Position numbers and translations under genes: made by a program
In this document: in pieces, positions 22,786-33,807 of the stretch
How the letters are laid out: every line of letters begins with the position of its first letter
How positions within the stretch are numbered: the first letter of the stretch is position 1
DNA from: Phallus indusiatus
Lineage: Eukaryota; Basidiomycota; Agaricomycetes; Phallales; Phallaceae
NCBI GenBank assembly: GCA_027605045.1
Contig: JAQFWX010000164.1
Coordinates: 1-64,000 of the forward strand
DNA: 64,000 bases
Direction of reading: 5' to 3'
Notes under the pieces: model-generated
What the model was told of the DNA's origin: nothing
Databases searched by the model: none
The model's input: only the letters and a program-made list of their open reading frames with translations

Positions 22786-23478
22786 TTAATATCTATATCT
22801 CGTAGAATAATCTACGATAGGTGTTAATGGTCTAGAAATCTCTCATAATGCCAGCACTTACCTTTAGGAGACACAACAAGACCACGTCCTTTCGAAGCTC
22901 CCCGATAGACAGTTTCAATAATATCAATCATCTTAAACGCATAAGTATAATCAGACGGGAGACCGAATGAACTTGGCGTACTTCTTGTTTATTATCCATC
23001 GGCCAGTTTCTATAACATGTCAGACGAGAACGAATGAGGAAAAAATGGATCGAAAATCACATACATCTTGTTATTATTCCCGGTGCCCAAGTCAATCATA
23101 ATGTGTTTATTACTATTAATTTTGGCCAGAATTAATTAGAAATGTCATGCCTGAAATTAAACCATAGACGCACCGGTAAAAGAACATAACAGTGCAAGGA
23201 TCATACAACTCATACATCTAAAACCGAGTTTTAATAACAATGCTTGACCTTTCACATTGGCTTACTTTATTAAAATCAGGGACTTGAGTGATATCGACTA
23301 GGTAAATTACTGCGAAATTCTGAACACGCTCTGCAACGCTGTAAAGCGTTTCATCCATAGTCATGCATTGCGTATCCCAGTCGTGACCAAACCGAATGAC
23401 GACAATCCTGTCTTCTTCAGACTTGATCGCTTCATCGACGTGCCAGCCCGAGGGCAAATGAGGAAGGAAATAGGACAT
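22786..23478 (-). CDS. DIB1: U5 snRNP protein DIM1/Dib1 (thioredoxin-fold splicing factor)
   Basis: Minus-strand exons join into the full 142-residue protein. It runs MSYFLPHLPSGWHVDEAI, VIRFGHDWDTQCMTMDETLY, FAVIYLVDITQVPDFNK, MYELYDPCTVMFFYR, NKHIMIDLGTGNNNKINWP, MIDIIETVYRGASKGRG, and ends DYSTRYRY. This is the very conserved family of human TXNL4A and yeast Dib1, a thioredoxin-fold component of the U5 snRNP and U4/U6.U5 tri-snRNP needed for pre-mRNA splicing. Exon 1 is 23478-23266 and exon 2 is 23217-23174; the last exon supplies only the DYSTRYRY end, with TAA at 22788-22786. The junctions GT-AG restore the family sequence exactly, so the model is secure. It is divergent to cyclophilin H at 23748. 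Confidence 0.96.
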
Positions 23479-23747
23479 GGTGGCGGTAAGACTGAACCTG
23501 GTGAAAAAACCAGTGGGCGGAACCAAATTGGGCAGATCAAAATAGACGCCCAAATTTCATAGATACCGCAGTATGGGTGATAGCATTAGAAAGACTTCAA
23601 AGGAGGAATTGAAGTATCCTTGTCAAATAAACCAAATGACAATTAACCAAAAAAAATTTTCTGAGCACCAGGCAAGCGGATTTGGAATTAGCGAATGGTG
23701 TGACAACTGTGACATTCCGTTTTGAGCCTTTCTACCCCTGCCACACG
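23479..23747. promoter_or_regulatory. Bidirectional promoter of DIM1 and cyclophilin H
   Basis: Only 269 bp separate the two start codons of divergently transcribed genes, so both promoters and 5' UTRs must lie here. No TATA box is obvious, which fits housekeeping genes. An A-run followed by atttt lies near 23648. Confidence 0.7.
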
Positions 23748-24822
23748 ATGGCACCTACTAGACCTGTAGTATTTTTCGATGTCAACATTGGTGAGACTCC
23801 AGCTGGTCGGATAAAGATGGAGCTCTACAGTGATATTGTGCCAAAGTGCGTGTCTCTCGCGTTGTTTGAGATTCAATCCTCAGCTGTCTTGTTTATGAAG
23901 AACTGCCGAGAATTTCCGTCAACTGTGCACAGGAGAATATCGGTATTTATCTTCTCTTTTTTCGCTGAAACATTCCAGAATTAGGATGGCTTATTGTCTC
24001 AGGGTAAACTCTCGACCTCAGGGATACAAAAATGCCACATTTCACCGGTGTGTTTGCCAACAATTCTCAAAAAACTTGGCATTAAACAGTTGAACAGGGT
24101 GTAACGGCATAGCATTTCTTATTTGTTTTATTTGACTGATGTTACTCTCAAGCGTACGTGACTTCATGTGCCAAGGCGAGCATGACTGATTAGTATATGG
24201 TTGAACCCTACTAATTCAAATTATGCGTCATGTCAAACAGGCGGCGATTTTCTCAAAGGAGACGGAACTGGTTCTTTTTCGATCTATGGCGATAAATTCC
24301 CTGTTCGTTAAATATCTCGATTTTGCGGAAGCTGTTGTTTTATTGGCTGATTACCTTAGGACGAAAATTTCACTGTGAAACACGATGCGCCGGGCCTCCT
24401 GTCGATGGTCAGGCTTGTCTTTTCCAGTATATAAACAAAATGCAATTTCGCTGATATTTGATATCTAGGCTAATTCTGGTCCTAACACGAATGGATGCCA
24501 GGTATTGTCAGGCAAGCGTCGCCTCCTTTAGCGGACGACTTACATCATTTAGTTTTTTATTACAACTCAACCATGTGAGTTCCTGGACGGAAAGCATGTT
24601 GTTTTTGGAAAAGTTACAGATGGCATGTTGACCGTGCGCAAGGTTTGTCGCTTCCTATAGAAAAGAAAACCATTGTCTTTTTCTCATTGCATTACCAGAT
24701 AGAAAATGTCCCGACGGGACCTAACAACAGACCCAAGCTAGCAGTTAAGATTACAGGTTAGGGCTTTTATCCGAAATTACATCATGAGTTAACATCTTTA
24801 AACAGAATGCGGTGAAATGTAA
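23748..24822 (+). CDS. Cyclophilin H-type peptidyl-prolyl isomerase (spliceosomal)
   Basis: Ten exons (23748-23845, 23901-23942, 24003-24047, 24153-24175, 24241-24302, 24360-24407, 24469-24501, 24553-24642, 24699-24756, 24806-24822) encode 171 residues. Cyclophilin motifs appear in order: [75 protein letters not shown] and the C-terminal [21 protein letters not shown] near the end is characteristic of cyclophilin H (USA-CYP), which binds the U4/U6 snRNP through PRP4. Exon 4 is only 23 nt, and the intron after it (24176-24240) begins GC rather than GT. In this model one residue is missing from the usual FHRVIxDFM loop. The next gene upstream, in the other direction, is the tri-snRNP protein DIM1. 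Confidence 0.95.
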
Positions 24823-24890
24823 TTGTAATATTTGGATCATACATCATCAAATGTTTTACTATATAAATAATCTCTCCCTCTTACAAATAA

Positions 24891-25945
24891 TCATACCGTG
24901 ATTCGCACAAACCTGACAATATCCTCCGCTCCTTCTTCCCCATCCCCTGAAGAAGGGGCTAATTCTGGAGTAAAATGATTATGACCTTTGAGTATAGTTT
25001 TCTCAAACTGAATGTCTTTCTCCTTTAACTTCGCCTCAAATTCGTTACCGGCATCCAAGAGAAAAGGATCATTATCTCCAATCTGGATCAAAATTCTGGG
25101 TGACAACAATTGCTGACACTGACGCACAAAATGTTCAAAAGGGATACAAATATGAAACTTGATAAAACTTTATCTCGACATACCTTCTCAGGCGTCTTAG
25201 AATCCAGTAGACCGATAGGTGATTTCGAAACTTTGTCTCCCTCGCCATAATACGGTCCGGAAACCGGGTTGACTGAATAACCTCCCGCTATCAAAATAAT
25301 TCCTTTGATACGAGCTCGATATTCATCGGTCAAGATATCTTCTTTCAAAAGCATCCCCGAAACATGTGTCGCACCGGCGGAATGCCCAACGAAAAACACC
25401 CGATTTGTATTCACTCCTTTTCTGGCTTCGTCAAACTCTGTAGACGTAATGACGAATTTGAGAGCATCTCGAATATCCTCGATAGGAGCGGGATAAGTGA
25501 ATGTCGGAGCGAGTCGATAATCGGCCACGACTGTCAGTATGCCCTGTCTAGCGAAGTAGGATCCCATATTGTCGTAAATGATACCGGGAACTTTATTCCG
25601 TTCACCTGATACAAAACCCCCTCCGTAAACCCAGAATAGAATGGGGGCATTAGTCGTTCCCTCAGGTGGGTAATATACATCAAGCTACATCCTAGTTTTT
25701 CAAACAAGATAGCTGACATTGATCTCCAACACATGCCTTGTGTCGTTCCGTGAGTCCATATTGAAACGTTTCCTTCTTGGTTCCAGCTATGAGCGAAAGT
25801 TTGGATTTGAGGATTGGGATATATATCTCTTGGCCTTGGCGTAAATGGGTCAGTTATTGGGTCAAAGTCCTATACATTATCTCCACTCACTTTTCCCCAA
25901 GATCGCATAGAAATCGGTTTCTGTAATTTGAGAAATCGCTTGCAT
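24891..25945 (-). CDS. Alpha/beta hydrolase (esterase/formamidase-like), copy A
   Basis: Minus-strand exons start at ATG 25945 (MQAISQITETDFYAILGK) and reach TGA at 24893-24891. Landmarks: ETFQYGLTERHK then LDVYYPPEG; oxyanion loop YGGGFVSGER; VVADYRLAP; IEDIRDALKFV; nucleophile elbow GHSAG (catalytic Ser); the acid in IGDNDPFLLDAG; and the catalytic His in KGHNHFTPEL. This is the alpha/beta hydrolase_3 type, close to kynurenine formamidase-like and fungal esterase proteins of about 300 residues. It should cleave an ester, amide or lactone; the substrate is unknown. One intron (25736-25685, 52 nt) has a GC donor (AAG|GCATGT) and is required for frame. A paralogue with the same first-exon layout lies at 30151-31190, with a glycosyltransferase between them. 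Confidence 0.88.
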
Positions 25946-27891
25946 TATAGTCGGTGGGAACGTTCTGTGAAGTGGAGAAGGATTGCGTGATCCAGTAAGC
26001 AACTAGTAACCGTGACCTTTATACCTGAGTCTTCAAGTTTAGCCAGGGAAATTAATAACGTTAAACGATTATACTGTGCGTATGATTGGTTCAAGCATGA
26101 AACCAGTGAAAAAATCAAAGCCATGATGAGCTTTGGCTATTAGATTAGATTCGGTATTGGAGTCCGGTCCAGATCGGCCCCTCGCCGGCGCGATTGACAG
26201 CCGCCGTCTAGAAGCGGCATGATGCAAGCGGAATTCGTCACTGAGAGTCAAAAAATTTAACTTCCGTGGCTGTCTTCTTGGCCAACTTTGAAATGCGGGA
26301 GTCAAGGTCGTAGAATACGACGAGCCCAGCTCTGGTTGCTACAGCTCCAGTACGAAAGAAACCAAATACGGCGTTCAATGCTCAAAACCCTTACGATAGA
26401 CATCGTTGGGATGCATGATAATAGAACGTCCTGGATGCAGAACACCAGCCATTTTTTTGTTGGCGAAGTTCGTCGTTCGCACTAGACACAAACCAAAACA
26501 GTGATGTGCGACCCTCCAAGGTTATCAATTTACAATTGCCATAAAGAGAAGCTGACCAGAATTGGTCGTACAGTTAGGTACCTGACGCCCGATATCCATC
26601 TGTCGGTGAGTTGCATACCCCTTCGCGTTATCGTTTTGTGATTGCGGCGATTCATTAAAAACTGGATTTTCCCCTTCCGTTCTGAACAATCGGGGAATTT
26701 TTACTTTCCAAATAACGCGGGTTAGCGCTGTTAGTGTACCTCACATGATACTTAGCATCGTGCTATGATAATCTACTGGGCATGCTGGAAATTCGGGATT
26801 CGGCCTTGGCTTGGAGTTCCTTCCTTCACTAACGGTCAAAGCCTTCCCCTTCTCAAAAATGAATCCACCGGACTCCCACGTGGGCACTGGACTCAAAGGT
26901 AGCGTAATTGCATAAATTAACCCGAATTTTGCGTTTATGCGTGCAGATTCTGAAAATGCTCCGGTGTGGCTTGTGCATAATCAATTAGTAATGCTTCGTA
27001 ATTCCGACTCAACGCGTCTAACAGGTTTTATTTCCGCGGGTTGCGACAATTATCATCCTGTTGTAGTACAAAACAGGGCTTCAAAACTGAAGACCTCGGA
27101 GTGCGCTTGCCTGGCAATGGCTAAGCGAAATGTTACCCCCGGATATAGAATTTCAGACGATCTGAAAGGGAAGAGAAGAACTTGAACTTGTGAAGTAGAA
27201 CAGCAGGGACTCCAGGTATTTGATGGTGGATTCAAGGCAAATTTGCTACATACTAACTGAGACTGTTGGATAAAATTCAAGACGCTCTTCGTCTTTACTC
27301 AAAGATATTCCAGTGACCAACAGCCGAATCGGCAAAAAAACGGCCGTAGTCCGTAATGGGAATTCCGCCCGAAAGCCTATCAATGATCCGCGTCAGTTGC
27401 TCCGGATGTCATGCCGTGTCATCCCAGAATGAAACCCGAAAGGCCGCGAAACTTGAAAAACTTCAGGTTTTGTTACAAAGTCATTCGAATTTAACCTACA
27501 CAATTGCCGTTGCCATCTAATGAAACTCAAACAGTGGTCCTAGGGTTGCAACCCCGGATAACCTACCGGTCTCTAGAGCCCACCAGAGCTCTGGCAAGTC
27601 ATCCGGCTTTGGAACTAGATCACTGAGGAATTTCATTAGGTGCGTTTCTTTTTGGGTCAAACCTTTTTAAAAGCTAGGATTACCTTATATTGAAACTATA
27701 AACCCTTTTACATATTATGTATAGCCCTGGAAAAGATAAAGTTTCGAGCGGCATATACATGTCGGGTCGCGAACAGCCATGTTTGTTATTTAAGCTAATC
27801 CGATCATCGGTCTCCTAGTGCATCGGGCCTAAATAACTGGAGTATAAAACTCAAAACCTTATAGGGAAAAAATAGCATTATACCTGCATAG
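25946..27891. other. Intergenic region without recognisable gene
   Basis: Nearly 2 kb. Short open frames near 26290, 26940 and on the minus strand near 26300 and 27280 have no ATG-intron logic or familiar motif. A pair of short inverted ccggat/atccgg boxes occurs near 27553-27600. The last part should hold the glycosyltransferase promoter. Confidence 0.4.
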
Positions 27892-30019
27892 ATGCCCTCA
27901 CGAACTTTCAAACATCATTTTGTGTTTTTCTGCTTGCCAGCCTGGGGTAAACAACTCTCGCAGTTCGTAGGATTTTATGCTAACTTACCCAAAATTGTAG
28001 GACATATCCGACCAGCTGCACCAGTATTATCTAAACTCGTTCAAGAGAGGCCCGATATTTTAATTACAGTACCTGTCATCGGGCGATTCAAAGACAAACT
28101 GGATAAAGAAATCGCAAGGTATTTTGATGAAGAAAACAGAGCTCTTCAAGAGCATATAAGGTAATTAGGAACAATTTCAATATCTATATTTTATTTAATC
28201 GAGTACATCCAGAGCGGTTCAATTGTCCAACTTTGATGGACTTGAAATGCAATGCTGGGAGCTTCTCATGAAGATGTACCCTGTTCTTATGGACCGATTG
28301 TTGTCGTGCGAACCTATCGTATCTTGTATTGGCCTAACCTATCCCAGCGCCCCTAAGCCGAGCTTATGCGTTGTAGATGTGTGTCTTTATCAGAACCGAC
28401 TTGAAAATTCGTTAAAATTTTAAATTAGACAAGTTTGGGAAGTCTTGGAGCAAGTCTTCTCAGCGCGAAGAAGCTCAAGGTATTATGCTGGAGCCCTACC
28501 GGTCTTGCTGCTGGATTGAGCATCTCTGCACCTCCAGAATATGGAGGGTTTGGTAATTTGGAAGAAGAAGCTGAAGCACTGGCAAAGAAAAAGAATATTC
28601 CCATCCGAGCTGCAACAGTTGAGGTCAGTACGCCTTTCGACTTGAAGCGAAGCGACATGTTTATAATGTTTGAGGTAGATTCTTCTCAGTGCCAACGACA
28701 CAACAAGGAACATAGCAGGTCTTCCAACGGCATATGGATATGAATTTAACGGAGATCTTGATACTGTGAGCGATGTTGTTCTTTTTGGTTCAGCCCGGGC
28801 AATAATATTGATTTCTTCCCGGAAAGCCCGGATGCCGAGATCGGTGGGTCGATTTGGCCAGAAAAATGTCAACGTAATGTTTCGACCAAAATTTAAGTCT
28901 TCTTGTCTTGAATTGAGAGTTTCTTTGCAGATTTGTTAGAAATTGCGATGGTGCAATCCTGGCCAATTCGTCCATTCTTGAAGAAGGGAGTCTCAAAGCA
29001 TACAGGCAATGGTTTAAGGACCTCGGAAAGTCATGTTATGCCGTCGGTCCTTGCATGATTCCAGATCAAGCAGCAACAGATCACGAAGAATATACAAGAG
29101 GACGAGGAGTAATAGATTTCGTGGATAATATATATCGCAGCCATGGGAAACACTCTCTCGTTTACGTCGGTTTGATTTTTTTGTCATTTCATCGAGAGAT
29201 TTTCCTAAATTTATTGATTCATTCATTAGATGTCTTTCGGGACCGTAGAATTTCCCAGCGGGGAGACACCGTGGCTGTTAATCGACATCATCCTAGACAT
29301 GAAAATACCATTGGTAAGCTAACAAATTTATGAGAATATTACCATCGTCTTCTGCTTACGTTTTTGTCAGGTATTTGCGATGCCACATGGCGATACATAT
29401 GAAAATCGACTTCCGAAAGATCTTCAAATTAGGCTGAATTCATCAGATTTAGCCGTGGTTGTCAAGTGGGCACCACAGCACACGATATTGAAACATCCTG
29501 TTTGTACCTCTAATTTGGACTGCGATGTTTTGTGTCTTATTCCTTTCAATAATCATTAGGCCACGGGAATATTCTTCACGCATGGAGGTCACGGAAGTCT
29601 TACTGAAGCACTCGTCTCTGGTGTACCAATGTACGAGGACTTTTTTTATCCTGAAATCACTTGTTTCATCGCAGGACTAATATCACTTTGTATTCTACAT
29701 CAGGATCGTATGGCCGCTTCAATCCGACCAACCATTTAACTGTATGAACTTGACGTTAAACTTGAAAGTCGCCTATCAGCTCCTCGAAGTTCAAAATCGA
29801 CAAAGTTTAAAACCTTTGTATCGGGGTCATCAACCGACGGGTACGAAGACAGCCATCGACTGTGAGTTCCGACAAGTCCTGAAGGACGCATTTGGAGAGG
29901 ATGGTGCAGTCAAAAGGAAAATTGCTCAAGAGTTGGGCAGGAGGTTGAAGGAGACGTGGCAAGAAAACGGGGAAGCTTTATCTGAATTACGCAGATTCTC
30001 AAGAGAGAACTTTTGTTGA
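27892..30019 (+). CDS. UDP-glycosyltransferase (GT1 family)
   Basis: Plus-strand multi-exon gene from ATG 27892 to TGA 30017-30019. The N-terminal acceptor domain begins HHFVFFCLPAWG. A 54 nt in-frame intron (27947-28000) then joins to HIRPAAPVLSKLVQERPDI, giving the usual AWGHxRP start of the family. Middle segments include CDGAILANSSILEEGSLKAY and SLVYMSFGTVEFPSGETPWL. The donor-binding site reads VVKWAPQHTILKHPATGIFF, THGGHGSLTEALVSGVPMIV, WPLQSDQPFN, the fungal equivalent of the PSPG box. It would transfer a sugar from a UDP-sugar to a small hydrophobic acceptor. Exons between 28430 and 28900 are uncertain because more than one phase stays open. It sits between two hydrolase paralogues read from the other strand. 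Confidence 0.88.
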
Positions 30020-30150
30020 ATATTTATCATTTTTGTCCAAAAAGAGACGTTTATGCTATATAAATATTTTATTAAATGGTTGAAGTTGTATTTCGCCCTT
30101 GCAAACTCGCATATATACAAAATATATGTGTCAATCTTGGCTTGTAAATA

Positions 30151-31190
30151 TCAGCTTTTGATAAAATCGGCAATAAACTGTCCAAACTCTTCTCCTTCGC
30201 CGCTTGACAAAGCACACTCAGGACTAACATGATTGTGACCCTTCATGACTTTCCAGTGAAAATCGATATCCCTTTTTCGCAACTCTTTGCGAAAGTTGGA
30301 ATCCCAGTTGACAAGGGGGGTTGGTTCGTGCTCGCCGCGTAATAACAATATCCTTCCGGGGAGGAGGGCCTCGGGCTATTGAAAAGGACATCAACGGTGG
30401 TAATTCGGAATTAGATTAAGCGAAACCAACCTTTCTCGCTGCCTTCAATAGTGCGAGAGGGGTTCTCGCATCGGCCTTGACTGGATCTGACCCAAAATAC
30501 GCAGGAAAAAAACTTCCACCCTCATATGCCGCGGCCATAATAATCGCGCCTGCTACGTGTAACCTGTCTTTCCCCGTTTGTACTTTCTCCTCTAGGAAGA
30601 AATTCAAAACATGGGCACCGCCTGCAGATTGACCTTGAATATAAATCTCGTTTTTATTGACCCTGTCCTTGGGTAATTCTTTATCGGGTAATGATAGGAC
30701 GAAAGTAACGGCATCCCGAATGTCCTCCGAACCACCTGGATATTGAGTGTCTGGTGCTAATCGATAGTCGATAATGACAGTCAAAATTCCGCGTTTGGCG
30801 TAAAAAGCACCAATATGATCGAGATGATTTTTGCTTCCGCTAACAAAGCCTCCTCCGTGCACGAAAAACATGATAGGGGCGCGCCTAACATCAGCAGGCG
30901 GATAGTAGATATCAAGCTGAAGATCGTCAGAGCCTTAAGAGGGAAACAAACACACGGAAGCAAGTTTTCCAACGAACCTGTTGCAAATAGTGAGATCCAT
31001 ACGCAAAGGTTTTCTTGGGTGTTCGATTTATTTCGTTTCGTTTCGCCAACAGCAACGGCTCAAAAATTTTTCTAGCTGCATTTATTTAGCTTACGATCAG
31101 TTCGCAACCATATACGGGATAGAAAACCATACTGGGTTCCACAGTAGCCATGACATCTTCTTTTTCAGTAATTCTAGCCAAGGCCTCCAT
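30151..31190 (-). CDS. Alpha/beta hydrolase (esterase/formamidase-like), copy B
   Basis: Minus-strand gene starting at ATG 31190 (MEALARITEKEDVMATVEP), with a GTATGG donor joined to a gcag acceptor in phase 1, exactly as in copy A. It continues KIFEPLLLAKRNEINRTPKK, TFAYGSHYLQQ, LQLDIYYPPAD, oxyanion loop HGGGFVSGSK, VIIDYRLAPDTQYPGG, the nucleophile elbow GQSAGG, and KVMKGHNHVSPECALSSGEG with the catalytic His, ending at TGA 30153-30151. At the place of the catalytic Asp copy A has IGDNDPF; here the sequence is RGEHEPT, so the acid would be Glu. The enzyme class is hydrolase of esters or amides; substrate unknown. The exon 2 end near 30960 is uncertain by one codon. Confidence 0.86.
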
Positions 31191-31929
31191 TGAAATAAGG
31201 TGACAGAGTAGTCAGGATCTAGGAAGGTCGTGAATGAGGAAAACGCCACCGCACGAAAATTGAATGTAGTTTGGGGTTCGGGTTCGGGTCTCACCACCGG
31301 ATGGGGTACTTCATTTAAGTATCTCATAATCCCATGCAAGCCGGAAACCAGAGCTGTCATCAATAAAATCGTTGCGTGCCTATGCATCACGGCTAGACAA
31401 GCATTTCCAATTTATCGTGGGGTATCTTGATGAGTACAAACTTGCATACTCTTACATACCTTCGCCGATTTCACACATGTAATGATGCGGTAAGATTGCC
31501 GAAGGGAGCCAACTTCTCAGGAAATGAGGGTCAGATCGTAATTCTTGCTTTTTGAAGTTATAAGGACTCGTGATCAGTATAAATTAACAATGTATAAGGC
31601 TTGATCCATCGATCAAGCTATGTACGTGTCTGAGTCCGTTGAGGCCAGGATCTTCTTGATGGAGTATTGGTGCCGCCAACCTTGTGCTTAGCGCTGACTC
31701 TGAGTCGGACACGCTGTCAGATACATCGGAAAGAAGCTGAAGACCTTGCTCATATGTTCTAATTGTGCCGGTTTGGATGAATGATACTCATCATTCCCGT
31801 GTCCGTCACATCATGGCTTCTTTTATGTAAGTTGCAAGTGAAGATTGAGCAAGTAGATAACACCTACACCCTCCGAATGGATTACTTCACTTCCAAGTAT
31901 TCGAAGCACCAATTTGAGATGAAATCGAG

Positions 31930-33240
31930 GCGACGTTATCCGAGCTTACCGAGCAGATATCGAAGAATCTTTGGCACAAAAGCTGGCTTCCACAGAGCCC
32001 GAAAAGTTTGTCGATAAGGTAACTCGAGAACTGCGATTGCTGTCCGAAGTCGTCTCCTCTTTCAAGTGGGATACTTGGTTACTATCACCCTGAGAAATTA
32101 TGAGAACTTGAGATCATAATAGAGAATTCAAGCTCGTAAGAAAAAAGCTTCAAAGAGAATCCCTGATTCACGCACGAAGCCGCAGCAAACAGATTCAAAC
32201 TCCGACGGTGTGTTACGCAAGCTCGTCAGAACACGAAGGGCTTGCAAAATGATATCCGTTCTTTCTTCGTTGATGTTCAATGGTGACGCAAATCCAGGAA
32301 AACTAAGATATGTGACAAATGATGAGCTATCTGAGTGGAAACAGGTGGAAACCCTCGAAGAAGAGAAACATCACCAAATTTTCCTCTTCTCCACTTGTTT
32401 TCATTCGATTCAGAATGCTGCAACTTTGCCAGGCCCGGGTGTGCCTCCCGAGAAGCTGATTTATTACGTGTTAGGAGAAGAAGTTCAGAGAAGAAACATT
32501 TACAAAACGAAAAATGCGTGGAAGGACTATGAGCATTTTCTTGTCGCTGTTACCGTTTTATAAGATCCACATCACTATTAGTACACTTTTGCTAATTTGG
32601 CCATGATCGTTTGTTCCAGGTGTCAAGTTTAAAGGTCATCTTGCAAGGTTAGTGACGAACACTTAGAGTGACCATTGACCCTACGCTGGTATGTGCAATA
32701 TTGTCCAGTGTGATCTAACAGTGCACGACGAAAGATTTCATCCTATTGACGATTTTGACTTGACATTTGATTCATTCCTACATTGTTCATTGAAGCTCAA
32801 AACGCAGGTACACTAACCAGCTTGGCAGAGGCTTTTTCAGCCGCTTTTTTGGTCCGAAGATGTTTATGGTTTGGCCCCCAAGCTAAAGCACTAGTTTGGA
32901 GATTTTGTTATCTTGATATTGGCAAGTCTGGTGGCTATCCGGGTAAAATGTGTGGCAACGCTTCTCGCAAAACTCGTTTGTTTCAAAAGTGGTGCGAAAA
33001 TTATTGCGGAAAATAAGACAGTCCCGATCAAAAGTTTTCCCTATTAACACTGGTACTTCAAGCAGCCAAGATCCAGGCTGGACCACCTGATTTAATGAGA
33101 ATGAGGGCTACAGTGGACCATAAACCTTCCGGAGAGGACTTTTATAAAAATACCCGCGGATTTGAATTTACTGTTGTTATTCAACGGTTTTCAACCGCCA
33201 GTATATTTGCGCGTGGTGTATTGCAGTGAGTACCTCAGTA
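31930..33240 (+). CDS. Unidentified gene, model incomplete
   Basis: Several plus-strand exon-like blocks follow one another with splice signals between them. Near 31933-32014 a frame reads DVIRAYRADIEESLAQKL and STEPEKFVDK, then a GTAACT donor. At 32121-32563 there is a 147-codon open frame after a TAG acceptor, including KLIYYVLGEEVQRRNIYK. Near 32720-32806 comes VHDERFHPIDDFDLTFDSF, and near 33063-33225 LMRMRATVDHKPSGEDFYK and RGFEFTVVIQRFSTA. I recognise no family and could not find a start codon that fits every phase. It may be a lineage-specific gene or a decaying one. The coordinates are outer limits of the coding-like blocks. Confidence 0.35.
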
Positions 33241-33491
33241 ATGTGTGTAATGTGATCAGACGAATAATTAATTGCTTGTCTCCGTCAACAGCAACTGAGA
33301 CATCTTTGTGTGAAAGTTGTTATTATTTACCTCATAAACACAGGACTCACTCCGATCGCCACGATCGTCCTTGTTGTTTTCCTGTGTCCGGCTTTGGAAA
33401 GGTCCAGTAGCCTTGCCTCTCCGGGCAGTGATTCGGTCAAAGTATATGCGTACATTGTCCAATATATGGACGTGATCGATCTTCCTCACCC

Positions 33492-33670
33492 TATATAAGC
33501 CCGGGCTCTAAGCTCACTCCAGACATCAACTCATCCCCCTCACTTTCCAATCCCCCAGTTCTCTTGATCTCACACGGGGCTTACCTCTCTCGAGCTGCAG
33601 CAGCTTCGTCAACATGACTTCGCTTGAGGAGCTGGGAATCGTGACTAGCGCAAAGTCCCTCGCTAGTTGA
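33492..33670 (+). pseudogene. Promoter and truncated 5' end of a gene next to a foldback repeat
   Basis: A TATA box (tatataagccc, about 33492-33502) is followed by a CT-rich leader with ctcatccccctcactttcc. Then comes a well-placed ATG at 33614 in the context gtcaacATGac. The frame gives MTSLEELGIVTSAKSLAS and stops at 33668-33670. The inverted repeat begins about 140 bp downstream. The start resembles the N-terminus of fungal flavoprotein monooxygenases (SLEELGI...), but that is only an impression from a short peptide. I see no 3' part of such a gene in the window. Confidence 0.4.
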
Positions 33671-33807
33671 GTCATTTCATTACGGATAGAGATAGGCCGC
33701 ATACTCGAGGCTTTCGCATGTGTCTGTGTCGTCGTCGGCGCAAGGTTCTTCAAGAACAAGCCCGAGGCATGCAGTTTCCTCTTTTTGCGTCACTGATACC
33801 AGAATGC

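Noticed and set aside
26069..27280. Several 60-80 codon frames between the hydrolase and the glycosyltransferase
   Set aside because: No ATG start with consistent splice sites, no similarity I recognise, and frames on both strands overlap.
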